NCBI GenBank assembly: GCA_963978895.1
Contig: OZ022241.1
Coordinates: 20,538,073 to 20,602,072 of the forward strand
DNA length: 64,000 nucleotides
Reading direction: 5' to 3'
DNA from: Erpobdella octoculata
Taxonomy: Eukaryota; Annelida; Clitellata; Hirudinida; Erpobdellidae
Both the position numbers and the translations under genes were made by a program. Below the pieces are notes generated by a model. It ran no database searches. It was not told where the DNA came from and saw only the letters and a list, made by a program, of their open reading frames with translations. How positions within the stretch are numbered: the stretch's first letter is position 1; each line of letters starts with the position of its first letter. This document shows positions 1-10,391 of this stretch, piece after piece.

Positions 1-755
1 GCCAACATTGAAGATGACAGTTGCCCGGGGTTTTTAGAGGTTTACCTAATGCGTTTTTTTTTCGCTCCCGTTTCCTTCCCGCTTGCGCTACCGCTCCCGG
101 TCGTTATCCGTTCCCTGTCGCTTTCCCGCTCATTTCCCCCCCCCTAGATCAGATTCTACATACATACATACATACATACATACATACATACATACATACA
201 TACATACATACATACATACACACTCCCGCTCCCGGTCGTTATCCGTTCCCTGTCGCTTTCCCGCTCATTCTTTCGTTCTCAGTTGACCCCCCTAGATCCG
301 ATTCTACATACATACATACATACATACATACATACACATACATACTTTGAATGAGCAATTAGTGCCGAAATATTGTAAAAAACACATACATACATACATA
401 CACACACAGACACACATACATGCACATACACATACATACATACACACATACATACGCACATACATACATGCATGCATACATACATACATACATACATAAA
501 TACATACATACATACTTACATACATACATACATACACACATACATACATACATACATACATACATACATACATACATACATACATACATACATACATACA
601 TACATGCATACATACATACATACTTTGAATGAGCATTTAGTGCCGAAATATTGTAAAAAACACATACATACATAAACACACACACAGACACACATACACG
701 CACATACACATACATACATACACATATACATACGCACATACATATATATATATAT
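1..755. repeat. CATA/TACA tetranucleotide microsatellite array with embedded C/T-rich repeat blocks
   Basis: Long runs of the tetramer CATA fill about 155-222, 303-343 and 382-745. They are broken by two copies of a C/T-rich block with CGCTCCCGGTCG-type units (about 60-148 and 224-285). A short non-simple segment (TTTGAATGAGCA, then GTGCCGAAATATTG) occurs at about 345-380 and again at 624-658, followed both times by the same CACATACATACATA context. The array therefore grew by duplicating a roughly 280-bp compound unit as well as by tetramer slippage. Six-frame translation gives YIHT and CMYV repeats, which I do not treat as proteins. Confidence 0.9.
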
Positions 756-1320
756 AGTTCCCGCTCGCTCACCCGCTCCGCTCCGCTCATTTTGTGACGG
801 ATTTCAAAAAAATTTTCTATATATATATATGATTCCCCTTGACTCTCAAGGTTGTGTGAAAATTTCATTACGATCGGATGAATGGTGTAGCAATGCATAA
901 ATAACATACCTATATACATACATACAAACATTCATTTTTATATATATATATGATATATGAGATTATGTGTGTAAGTATGTATGTATGTAAGTATGTCAGT
1001 CCTTTCTGCATTGTTTCACCATTCATCTGATCATAATGTAATTTTCACACAAGCTTGCGAGGCAATCGGAGAAGGTTTTTAAGAAAATTTTATAAATTGG
1101 TCACAAAATGAGCGGAGCGAGAGAGCAAACGGAAACGGTAGCTGCAGAATGAGTCATTAGAGGACGGTTTTTGTGGGAAAAAAAATCGGTCACGAAATGA
1201 GTGAGTGGGAGCTGGAACGGAAAAGCGAAAGAGCGAGCAGGAAAGGGAAAGCGACCGGGAGCGATAAAGCAAACGGGAGCGAGAGAAAAACTTCGAGCAA
1301 CGCCGGGTCCCCCAATAGTA
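753..1320. repeat. Two family A repeats in head-to-head inverted orientation
   Basis: Positions 753-930 read, left to right, a C/T-rich block (CGCTCGCTCACCCGCTCC), then TTTTGTGACGGATTTCAAA, then ATTACGATCGGATGAATGG. Positions 960-1315 hold the reverse order on the other strand, ending in the A/G-rich block at 1110-1295 and a GCAACGCCGGGT end at about 1298. The two share the GATCGGATGAATGG-type core and meet at a short TA/GTAT microsatellite near 935-990. This is a pair of the same dispersed family facing each other. The family recurs throughout the window. Confidence 0.75.
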
Positions 1321-1729
1321 AGTCTATATAATAGAAAAAACCTTGACCACGTTCTTCTAAATACTGGATATGTGAAATATGTGTAAATTGAAAATATAAG
1401 AAACTTTCGAATCAATATGGAAAAAAAACTATGTTTATATTATAACTTTTTACTTTAAAAAATCAAATATCGCTTTCCTTAAATAAACTAAAAACTGGTG
1501 GTTCATTTCTTTACAGAAAAGTTCAAACCTCTGAATCTTCAACTTTACACTTCTTAGGCCAATTTTGGGGCCTCATTTCTATTTCCTGGGGGCCCAAAAC
1601 TACGTCAGGGGGCCCACTGAAAAGTCAAAAGGTAATACGTCTCTGCTCCCTCCAAATAGCGGCTCCATCATAGCACTGTCCTTGGAGTCCCAGCAAAGAT
1701 AGTTTGAAACACAGTAAATAATCTTTATA

Positions 1730-2095
1730 AGACCAACTGTCATTGCCACAGAGGAAGATAGAGCAGCATGGAGCCCCAGTAAAATTTTTCAGGTATTAAA
1801 TTGTCATTTACAAACTTGGTGCAGATAGACAACTGATCCGTTTTGGTGGTATCAGTTGTACCATCACCAATTAAGGCGTAGTAGCCATAATTCGACAATT
1901 TATCTCATCCAAGAGATTACGCTGCAATTGATTAGCCATGAGAGATAACATCTCATTTTGAATTTTTGGATGGGTGAGAGGTTTGGATCGACGCAGCCAT
2001 TCAGCTAAGGTGTTGTCATATTCAGATCGAAGCTTAAGTAATTGTATGAAGTTTGAAGTTTTTGATCTCATTCTTAATGAGCACATCTTGTTATA
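1730..2095 (-). pseudogene. hAT transposase fragment (ZMYM1/DUF4371-like), frameshifted
   Basis: The minus-strand reading frame 2086-1871 contains FIQLLKLRSEYDNTLAEWL and PKIQNEMLSLMANQL. These match the pattern of DUF4371-type hAT transposases, which have LRCxxDxxLxxWL and IQNEILxxMA. A frameshift near 1880 moves the reading to YALIGDGTTDTTKTDQLSI, the equivalent of the family's catalytic-region motif (V/I-D-E/G-T-T-D). This is a short, broken piece of a much longer transposase. The CAACCGGGGGACAGGGG sequence (reverse of about 2224-2252) resembles a hAT terminal inverted repeat and may be its edge. A start codon and the C-terminal dimerisation domain are missing. Confidence 0.65.
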
Positions 2096-2253
2096 CTACA
2101 CATCATCACAAGACTGTTCAACTGGGATCGCGAATTTTATGGCCTAAAAGTTAAAAACCATGAAATTGAAAAAGTGGGGGGACAAATACATTGTTGTCCC
2201 CCAACTCAACAATTGTGGAGGGGACATGTCCCCTGTCCCCCGGTTGCGACGCC

Positions 2254-2869
2254 TGGTTTAAAGCCTACTATGTCTAGCCTTGATGTTATGTACATCAGCA
2301 CACATGTGTATGTCGGATGTTTTAATTGCTTTCTTCTTTATAAATGTTATACAGATTGAAAACTATTAAACATCAATATTACACATCCTTAAAAAACTTA
2401 AAATTCTCTTTGAAATTATCCTAATAATGTTAAAAAGCAAAAATAGATCTAAAAGAATCTAAAAAATATAATCAGAAGAAACCTTAAATCAAAATTTGCT
2501 TAAAAATTTTAAGCAACAATTCTAAATCAAATTATCTATTAACATGTCCCAATAAACAGATTATAATTCGTTTCTTTAATCAGATCAACTGAAGTTACAA
2601 CAATCTGCATGCACTAATTTTATCAACAGCTGACCCTACATTGTATAACATATTTAAATTTCAGAAAAAGCATGTATATGATTAACATATAATTAGCAAC
2701 AAACTTTCTTTAGAATTATCCATTTTGACCTGACCTTGTAAACAAATACAAGCGCCTGCATAGTGTTCTTTTGATGAAAACTTAAAAGTAAGGGCTATTT
2801 TGTCTGGGGCCTTTTTGACATGGCCAATTTGTCCGGAGCCTTTTATCTGAGGCCCATTTGACAGGTCAC
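2254..2869. mobile_element. MULE-derived MITE related to the 15.9-19.7 kb MULE
   Basis: The right end (2795-2869) carries alternating GGGC/GGCC blocks separated by TTTTGTC/TTTTGAC and ends in GGCCCATTTGACAGGTCAC. This is the same layout as the right TIR of the full MULE at 19.55-19.73 kb. The left part (2254-2300) matches the inner TIR of that element (TTTAAAGCCTA, then TAGCCTTGAT). The outermost left TIR is missing, probably removed by the hAT edge at 2252. No transposase coding is visible inside. Confidence 0.65.
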
Positions 2870-2879
2870 TGAAAAATCA

Positions 2880-3245
2880 CTTATTCACAACAGAGTTGTT
2901 TTGGGATGCATTGATAATCGCTTGCAGGAACAACTGCTCAGAGAACCAGAGCTGTCCCCGACTCAAGTGTTGCAAATTTTCCAAGCTACAGAGGCGACAA
3001 AAGATCAGTTAAAAGTTATAAAGGGGGAAGAAGAAGCCATGAACCATTAAAGCACAAGAATGCTCCTCAAGGAAAGAACTGTACCACACTACCACGACAG
3101 CAACAGATGTAGAAAATGTGGCATGAGACATCTCCCAAAGATATGTCCAGCATTTTGTAATAATTGTTTTAAATGTAATAATGTAAATCCTTTCAGCGAG
3201 ATGTGCAAAGCATTGCAGACAAAGTTTTCCATTCAAAGACAAACA
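2880..3245 (+). pseudogene. Gypsy-type LTR retrotransposon gag fragment with zinc knuckles
   Basis: The translation holds RLQEQLLREPELSPTQVLQI followed by FQATEATKDQLK, the typical C-terminal gag segment of Gypsy elements. After a stop near 3050 come two degraded CCHC knuckles. The first is C-x2-C-x3-H-x4-C (CRKCGMRHLPKIC). The second (CFKCNNVNPFSEMC) has Pro where His is expected. No LTR, protease or polymerase follows, so this is an isolated relic. It starts directly next to the MULE MITE end at 2869. Confidence 0.7.
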
Positions 3246-3269
3246 TTGACCTTTTTGAAAAGTAGTTGG

Positions 3270-4600
3270 ATGTAATTAGCATATCAAACATTAGTCATCA
3301 AGGCTGAAAATATGATACAAAGAGTTTGGAGAAACATATGGCAGCTACAATGCAACTAGTTCCTTATCTACTAATTTGTCTTCGAGTGGTTCAAAAAACT
3401 TTTTTTAATTTTCTACAAACTATTCACAAGTAAAAGTGTGTGGCTGCAAATTTATTACAATGCATTTTTCTGTGGTGGTATATCAACATCCCATAAATTG
3501 CAGGAGGGCTTGACTTGGTATATTAAAGGTTAAAATGAAAAAGCCAATAAAACAGTTTTCAACCTGGGGAATTATGATCAAAGACATCATTTGAATTCTC
3601 AGCAAGATCTTGATGTGAGAATTGATGAGACTGTAAATGTTAAACAACAACAAATTTAAAAAGAAACAAAAAATATCTTAAAGTTTATTAGAAAAATATC
3701 TTAAAGTTCATTAGAAAAATATCCTAAAGTTTATTAGAAAAATAACTTAAAGTTTATTAGAAAAATATCTTAAAGTTTATTAACTTTCAAATTTCAGCCT
3801 CATCTATCTGCTTTTTGTTTAAGCTCTGCCTTCATTACATTAATATAATACATGGACCAGTTTTATTTAACACTATCAACATCTTACAAATACAAACATT
3901 CAAAATAAAACAAATTAAATGAGTAAACTAAAAAAACCTTGAATTACAGACCTTGACATTCATATTGAGTAGTTTACTTTCATGCAACATACTGCTGCTA
4001 AAATTGTTACTGTTAATGAAACTTTTGTTAGACGTTTCATTTGACAATAACACCTACAAACATGTACACAAATTAAAAACAGAGATAATTAAGAATAAAA
4101 ACTTAATAAAACCTTAAATTATTACCAAAACAACTAAATAATCAAATAAATTTACATATTGTGGTAATATTGGAGAGCCATGCCACCTTCTAACAGTATG
4201 CAAAGACCAAACCACAATACCATGGTGGAGTCAATATTTACACATGATTCACTACAATGTTTTTGTCCCATTTCACAGACTGCTTACCAACCACATTTTA
4301 TCTCCACAAAAAACTTAAGTTTCGATAAAATACCATCCCCACTAAGCAAATCCTTCTTAGAATGTGTCAACCAAACATCAATCACATTTTATTGGCATGT
4401 TCCTAGATGTTCACTGTGTGTTCTTCCCATGGAGTAGACTTCAGTGTTATTAATCAGTACCTAGGTGGTCTAGTTTTTATTTAATTCACATTAATATAGG
4501 CAAACATGGAATGATTGCACCACAATTGTTCTACACTTAAAACCACACCATGATTGTTAGATGCGTGTGAAAAGGTGTCTGAAGTTAACCACCGACGAGT
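3270..4600. other. AT-rich non-coding stretch without recognised gene
   Basis: Apart from the minisatellite at 3663-3790 I see no exon, RNA gene or TE end here. The open frame at 4180-4437 has no family signature and no matching splice partners. This may be old degraded repeat or intergenic sequence. Confidence 0.4.
3663..3790. repeat. Five-copy 23-bp tandem repeat
   Basis: The unit is close to TTAAAGTTTATTAGAAAAATATC and is repeated about five times, with single-base variants in the second, third and fourth copies. The block is AT-rich and carries no coding. It is a minisatellite in otherwise unclassified sequence. Confidence 0.85.
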
Positions 4601-4609
4601 TAGCCACGG

Positions 4610-4830
4610 AAAATTTCCTATAGTAAAAGGCTTAGCTGAAGCGATTTTAATTCCTACATACACTTTATTTATTTATTTTTAATAAATGTGATAAGTCATA
4701 AGGATTCAGAATATGTAAGTTTCATTTTGACTAGACGATTGGTTTAGGCGTGAAAAAAGAAAAACCTTTTCCTATAGTAAAAGGCCTAGCTGAAGCGTTT
4801 TTAATTCCAACATACACCTTTTTTATTTTC
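4610..4830. repeat. Direct repeat pair
   Basis: A 60-bp segment beginning TTTCCTATAGTAAAAGG (4612-4672) recurs at 4768-4828 with a few substitutions (CTTAGCTGAAGCG versus CCTAGCTGAAGCG). The spacer is about 95 bp. This looks like a local duplication. Confidence 0.75.
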
Positions 4831-4994
4831 AGTTTTTAGTTTTTTTTTTTTTTAGAAAACATTAAGAGCGCATTTTTGGTGAATCCACCTTCTACCTTTT
4901 TCACACTACACTCAGTCCCCAACTGCACCCTCTCCACCGGACCCACAATACAAACAATAGTTTGTCATGTTGTCAAATGATAGCAGGATTTTTT

Positions 4995-5292
4995 CCACCA
5001 CTCTTCCCTTTCCCTGTCCAGATTAAAATAAACACTTAGATCATCCCCATGATTCAGTTTTCTACAAAAATACCACAGCTGTGGGCATCATTTTGAATTT
5101 GAGTCACGGGTGCCTTTTTATTGAATAGACCCTCTGGATTTATAAATTATGAATCACTCTTTTGCATGCTATATAATGTAGTAACAAATACCCACAGTTG
5201 TGGTATTTTTGTAGGAGTTTTTATTAGAAGAGTGGATCGTGGAGAAGATCTAAGTATTTATTTTAATCCGGACAGGAAAAGGGAATAGTAAA
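4995..5292. repeat. Imperfect inverted repeat (foldback element)
   Basis: The left arm (4998-5092) reads CTCTTCCCTTTCCCTGTCC, then ACAAAAATACCACAGCTGTGGG. The right arm (about 5195-5290), read on the other strand, gives TTCCCTTTTCCTGTCC, then ACAAAAATACCACAACTGTGGG. Each arm is about 95 bp with small gaps and the spacer is about 100 bp. There is no coding. The structure fits a small foldback MITE, but I could not fix a TSD. Confidence 0.7.
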
Positions 5293-6280
5293 AATTCACA
5301 CTCTTAGTGCTTTCTAAGGAAGAGTTTCAAATGAAACATTTCACTTGCATGCATTGATTGAATTTTATTAGATAGTTACCTTTTTAACAAAACTTTTTGT
5401 TAACAAAAATTGTTATTTTGTAAAATTCAATAGATTTTTCTTAAAAATGAAATTTTTCCTATAGTTTGTTATAATATGACAGGAAGTGTTATCAAGTAGC
5501 CACTTTGCATATTTTGCATAATTAGTCACAGTGAGCTAGACTCGATTGTCCAATCGCAGCGTTTGTTTACGTTTTGGTTTGCTCGGAGAAATTGGTATAC
5601 GGTAAGATGTTTTATTCGATAACTTTTTTATTTATTAATTTATAGAAGCGAAAATTACATCGTTGGATTTGAAATTGAATTATCTAAAAATAAGTGTCTC
5701 TGCTATTCCCAGTGCAGCAGTTAAAAAAAAGATCGAATTTCTCAAACAAGAGCCAAGCTTGATTTTATGCAATTTTCATCGAAAAATCGTCGTTTCTGGC
5801 TTATAACTTTTTTATTTGTTGAACCGAAGAAAATCCAAATAAACCATTCGATTCCATTCTTTAAACCCCATCCAGCAATGTATGGCACAGCCCAAGTGCA
5901 CGCAATGTTTTTAAATTTTAAATTAGCACTGCCCCTCAGGCTAACTTCACACACGTGTTTGTTATAGTCTCCTCTATGTGTTTTGCGATTGTAGGTGGAA
6001 TAGGGTGTCCAAAAAAAACAATTTTTTAGGAAGTCAAGAGGCACCTTCTAGAAAGTTTCTATATGATAATACAATGCTACATGCAAAATTTCAGTTCATT
6101 TGAATAATATTTAGAGGTCCCTCAAAGATTTTGAATATCACCAACTCGACCATCGATGTCTCGCGAGAACTCAAAAGTGTACTGTAAATTATGGAGTGCA
6201 TCCATAGTAAATTATATTACATTATTTATTATTTAACACCTCTAGAGTCTAGACAGTTGTTGGAGAGTAGATTTTATAAA
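5293..6280. other. Stretch without recognised gene
   Basis: There is no convincing exon or TE terminus. Overlapping frames on both strands at 5742-6044 have no family signature. A GC-richer patch at 5530-5610 ends in a GGTAAG-like donor and could be a first exon, but nothing downstream pairs with it. Confidence 0.3.
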
Positions 6281-6284
6281 TATA

Positions 6285-6486
6285 CTAGCGGTGTGACCGG
6301 CATTGCCCGGGCTTTTTAGAGGTTTTTCTATCGTTTTTCTCTCACGCTCCCGTTTCCTTTCCCGCTTGCTCTCATGCTCCCGGTCGCTTTCCCACTTTTC
6401 GAGCACATAGAGCTCTAAAACTTTCAGGAAAGCTTTATTCTGGATGACAATACATGAATTTAATGTTTCCGACATGAATTAGGCCT
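6285..6486. repeat. Family A repeat with attached segment shared with 34.6 kb
   Basis: It starts CTAGCGGTGTGACCGGCATTGCCCGG and continues through the C/T-rich block to about 6395. From 6396 it carries GAGCTCTAAAACTTTCAGG, then ATGACAATACATGAATTTAATG. That segment is present inverted at about 34,590-34,675 inside the Helitron helicase region. The sharing links family A to Helitron-associated sequence. Confidence 0.7.
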
Positions 6487-6739
6487 TAAATCAATTAACA
6501 GTTGATGGTTTTTTTCCAACTAGCAGTTTCTTATCTACTACTCCTTTCGTAATGGTCATATCTCGACAACGAAATGACTTGACAACTAGCAGTTTATAAA
6601 ATGAGACCAGCCAACTGTAGCATCTCTATTCTCTACTCATATACGATTTCTTCCCATCAGCGCCTGAACCAAGGGGCCAGTGGCCGCCCACTTTTTGGCA
6701 AATACCAATATTATTTTATAACGATAAACTCGTCGAGAG

Positions 6740-7010
6740 TCTGTCAATTGTTGATATGTTCAGTAAAAATAAAACTTCAAGAACTTTATTGTCACAAGTA
6801 GACAATTTATTAAAATTGAATTTATTTTTTCCGATATTAAATGCAACATCAGAAAGAAGTTTTTCCGCATTGCCTCGAATTAAAACCTATTAGCAGTCAA
6901 CAATGACCCAAACTAAATGAAACTACGTCATGTTTTTAACTGTACATAAAGAAAAAACAGACAATCGAAACTTGTTGGAAATATGTAAATCTTTTTGTAT
7001 GCTAAATGAC
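6740..7010 (+). pseudogene. hAT transposase C-terminal (dimerisation) fragment
   Basis: The translation has LLSQVDNLLKLNLFFPILNA, then TSERSFSALPRIKTY, a stop, and STMTQTK. This matches the hAT dimerisation core NATSERSFSALRRIKTYLRSTMTQ. A frameshift follows before a KEKTDNRNL-like tail. The N-terminal two thirds are absent. CAGCGCCTGAA at 6659 and CCGGCGCCCCTG at 7280-7291 resemble hAT ends, but I find no matching TSD. Confidence 0.7.
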
Positions 7011-7483
7011 AGAAGAAGTAATTTCTTTGGTAAATGGTAGTTAAAGTTGCAATTTGTAATTAACTTTTGTAAATGGTAGTTATATTGGACTTTGGTAAAA
7101 TGTTAATTATCTAAACACTAGACTGTCCTTCATTTTTTTACTTTTTATTTTATAAAAAATTTTTTTTGGTTTAAAATCAATGATTTCAGATATAGATGCA
7201 TTTCATCATAAATTTTATAAAACTCACGGGCATTTAAAGACCCCAAAAAAATTGTTGGCCTCCCACTTTCAGAACCATTCCGGCGCCCCTGCTCCTTCCT
7301 TAATGGTTATATGCTTGGCTGACAGTTGGGCAGGGTTGTTAAGAGCGATAGTGACGCGCTATCACTACTGTAGCGGAGCTATTTTTAAGGTAGCGGTAGC
7401 GGCGCTACTATTGGTTGATAAGATCGTTTATGGTTGCGCTGCTACATTTTTTAGTTGTTCTCAGCGCTATTCGATGTGAATAG

Positions 7484-7890
7484 ACTTGCGGCGAATACTG
7501 GGAGTCTCCATCCGCGACCGCATTCGAAACGAGACGATCCGTGAACGGTGTGATCGACAACCACTGATAGACGAACACGTCCAAAAACTGCAACTACGGT
7601 GGTTTGGGCACGTCTGCCAAATGAATAGTTTACTTTGGCGGGAGCGACCGCCTGGTTGGAGCATCCAACGTTCGGCGCCAAAGAAAACATGGCTGAAAAT
7701 TATTGATGGGGACCTCAAGAGGAAGCGACTGACCGCCGATGGGGCGAGAAGGGTTGCAGCCGATCGAGAAAAATGGAAGATTGTCGTGGAAGACGTTCGT
7801 GGTCCCGTGGCACCAACAGCAGCGTATTGGCTTCGAGGACATCCTCCTCCCCAAGCGCTGGCTACGGACTAAATAAATAATAAAAATAAT
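7484..7890 (+). pseudogene. RTE-type LINE reverse transcriptase C-terminus with 3' tail
   Basis: The 128-codon frame from 7486 begins MRRILGVSIRDRIRNETIRE. It continues with LQLRWFGHVCQMNS and a proline/arginine-rich tail, ending TAA at 7870. The R-R-I-L-G-x-S-x-R-D-R-x-R-N and LRW-x-GHV-x-RM motifs are the signature end of RTE-like LINE ORFs. A TAAATAAATAATAAAAATAA tail follows, as expected for a target-primed 3' end. Only the last 10-15% of the element is present, so it is a 5'-truncated insertion inside the hAT element. The frame is open, which suggests moderate age. Confidence 0.8.
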
Positions 7891-8589
7891 TCGCTATCGC
7901 TACTTTTATTCAAAAACAAAATATGTTGTTTATATCAATTAAGTGATTTCCCATGTATTTAGTTTCTATTTGAAGTATGCATGAAATCTGAATCTGGCTG
8001 ATTGATCGACGAGCGTAAACGTCTCTTTGAAATGTAGAACTTTTCTTGACCTTGCTAAAGCGAGCTTGTGTGTCTCTTTGAAGTGTGGCAGAAGTGATAT
8101 ACCGGGTGTTAGTGATGTTTTGAGGTGTATGGTATCTGGCTGTTTGAGTGTGTATAAATCTACAGTTTGTACGAACAGTTCAAGGCAGTTTTTTTAAACT
8201 TTTTATTTAATTGTCTTTTGCTCATTTGATCTTAAGATCTTGATGTTATTTCTTGTCCAGTTCTTTTATTTACTGTATGTGACGAATAAAATTGTTGTAT
8301 ATTACAACCATGTCTTCTACAAACATGTTGATTGCTCAAGGCATGTGTGCCATTGAAGCGTGGCCCCTTGGTGTTAAATGACCGATGCCAGATTTGTCAT
8401 AGCGGGTATGCGTGATGCTTTTACGTGTGTGAAGCTTCTAGTGCAGTGGTTCTTAACCTTTTTTCCTGCACCCCCTTCGGACAAACTCGATTTGACCGCA
8501 TCCCCCCTACTTTTTCATATAAAAAAAACAATAGGTAAAATGTAAATGCTAAAAATGTCTAGTGAAATCGATCGTGTAGTACGGACTTG

Positions 8590-8756
8590 CATACCACCGG
8601 ATTATTTTGTCTACACCGGCGAAGGGGAAATGGATTAAAATTCTCTATATCGTTGTCTGCATTGTCCAACCGATGCACAAGAAAAGAAAATTTCGTCTGG
8701 CAACGGCAGCAAGTCGAGATTTAATTTGAAGAAGCACATGACGGCTTGTAAATGAT
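8590..8756 (+). pseudogene. BED-type zinc finger remnant of a hAT transposase
   Basis: The reading YRCLHCPTDAQEK, then SGNGSKSRFNLKKHMTACK, gives C-x2-C followed by H-x4-C. This is the spacing of a BED finger, the N-terminal DNA-binding domain of many hAT transposases. It ends in a stop at once and has a stop upstream. It lies within the 7331-9109 hAT and is probably what is left of that element's own transposase. Confidence 0.5.
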
Positions 8757-9117
8757 TTGCAATTTGTTTATGCTTACACAATTTATTCAAGTTAGGTTTT
8801 CACTCTTAGCTTGTGCATTTGTGCATTAGGCATGATCAAGGCAGGGCCGGACTGGCAGACGCGGGGCGCAAGCGGTTATAACAAATTTAGGGCTCAATAT
8901 GACCAGAAAGCGAATTTCTCGCAAGTAATACTGTTGATGTCATATAAAATCATAAACGGGTTGTTAGTGCTACTTTATAACTTTTTACGAGTAGCAGTAG
9001 CAACGCTACTTATAAACTTCAGTAGCGGGAGCGGTAGCGCCACTACTATTAGGCTGGTAGCGGTAGCGAAGAGCGGCGCTACTTTGAAAAGGTAGCGTTA
9101 ACAACCCTGCAGTTGGG

Positions 9118-9850
9118 TATTATGTCTTGCCAACTACAGCAGTTTATAAGATGAGATATATAATAGTCATACGCTTGGCCGACAGTTTGTGATTACGAGA
9201 TGCCAACTAGTAGTTTATAAATTTTTGACCGGCGAAAATAGCACAGAGACCATCGAGTCTGGGAGCAGTGGTTTTCGGCAGTTATGACGTTGATTTTGGC
9301 GATCATCCCTTTCACAATCTTGTTCACACATTGGTTTGGTATAACCTGACCTTGTACATAAAATTTGTTACTTTTGTTTTGTTTCATTGCCATCGGCAGT
9401 ACCACTCATCGCCAGTTTCATTTGTGTCTGACACAACTGACAGAATTTTATCCTCGCTATGAGACTGTGCATTATAGCCCATCCCACATTGTCATCTTCC
9501 ACATCTTTATTTAATTTAGATAATATCCCAGTAACATCAGGATAATTTCCAGCCATGATAAAACAATGTGTGAAAATAAAAACCATTGAATAACATTATT
9601 CGTGTTCACTTTTAAATTTATAGCCAGGGTTCGTGGGTGGAGCGGAATATTATTAGTAGCTGGCGGTCTGTAAATCATGGACATCACGTGTCTGCCAATC
9701 ATTGCTTGTTTATCTCACTAACTCTGGTAATGGCAGGATCTCCGGGATTGCCTGCACTGATATGACAGCATTCTAACTTTATTGCATTTACTTCCATGTA
9801 TTGGTTGGATTTCTTAAATTTGTGTATAGATATTTAATCTTTAACAAAAT
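9118..9850. other. Stretch without recognised gene
   Basis: Several overlapping frames on the minus strand (9193-9702) contain no family motif that I recognise. Positions 9195-9260 share a TGCCAACTAGTAGTTTATAA-like phrase with 6530-6600, so part of this is repeat. It lies downstream of the exon at 9857-9963 and may be intron. Confidence 0.3.
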
Positions 9851-9856
9851 ATATAC

Positions 9857-9963
9857 CTTTCGAGTGGAAAAGTCATTGTAAGTGTTCCCAAACTGATCTT
9901 TTATGGGAGCACCACACCCACTTTTACCAAAGGGAGCATAGTCTCCTATTCGTTGCTGTTCCT
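9857..9963 (-). CDS. Exon of a centrosomal coiled-coil-like gene (second of two visible exons)
   Basis: The exon is bounded by a TTTTTCAG acceptor and a GTATAT donor. Translation gives EEQQRIGDYAPFGKSG, then CGAPIKDQFGNTYNDF. The block FGK-x-G-x-GAP-(I/L)-x-D-x-x-GN resembles a motif I associate with CSPP1/CCDC66-type centrosomal proteins. Its first two bases complete a codon split by the donor of the exon at 19841-19914 (phase 1). Joined, the two read KKRLMWANEKEEQQRIGDYA without interruption. No continuation exon was found downstream in the window, so the gene leaves the window or its next exons are too short to see. The family assignment is tentative. Confidence 0.5.
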
Positions 9964-10391
9964 CTGAAAAATTTAAATTAATTTTATCTGAAGCACTAAA
10001 TAAACTATAAATAACCCTTAAATACTTTAAAGTAACTAACGAATCAAATACTTAAAAAGAAACGTGTAAATAATAAAATATGTTATGGCAACTCAGAAAA
10101 TGGCCTAGTACATTATTTAGTATAGAATAGCATTTTTAGAAATAGTGTTAATTATAAATATTCTACAAAAAATATAACTATCCTGTAAACAAGTAATCAT
10201 AAAAATATTTTTTGTTAATATGAATTTTTTAAATGAAGATTTGATAACAAATCACAACTAATAAAATACAAGAAAATTAGGAAATCATAACGCATCTTAT
10301 GTTCATGTTTATTCATTTATGAAAAATCATGTAAAAAATTAGATTTATGTTTTAAATGCCATAAAAAGGGAATTCTATTAAAGAGTGTCCT

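Larger units (their letters stand above)
7331..9109. mobile_element. hAT element with perfect 8-bp TSD and GTAGCG subterminal repeats
   Basis: The termini are CAGGGTTGTTAA and TTAACAACCCTG. The flanks are identical 8-bp duplications, CAGTTGGG at 7323-7330 and 9110-9117. Subterminal regions at both ends (7345-7425 and 8980-9095) are packed with GTAGCGGTAGCG and GGCGCTAC units, probably transposase binding sites. The 1.78-kb body holds an RTE LINE fragment and a BED-finger remnant, and no full transposase remains. The perfect TSD supports a real insertion whose interior was later invaded or decayed. Confidence 0.85.

Noticed and set aside
279..743. Open frames of CMYV and YIHT repeats on both strands
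   Set aside because: They are translations of the CATA/TGTA tetranucleotide array. Any tetramer lacking stop words gives open frames.
8438..8520. Independent hAT end CAGTGGTTCTTAACC with G/C-rich tail
   Set aside because: It strongly resembles a hAT terminus, but I found no partner end or TSD within the 7331-9109 element.
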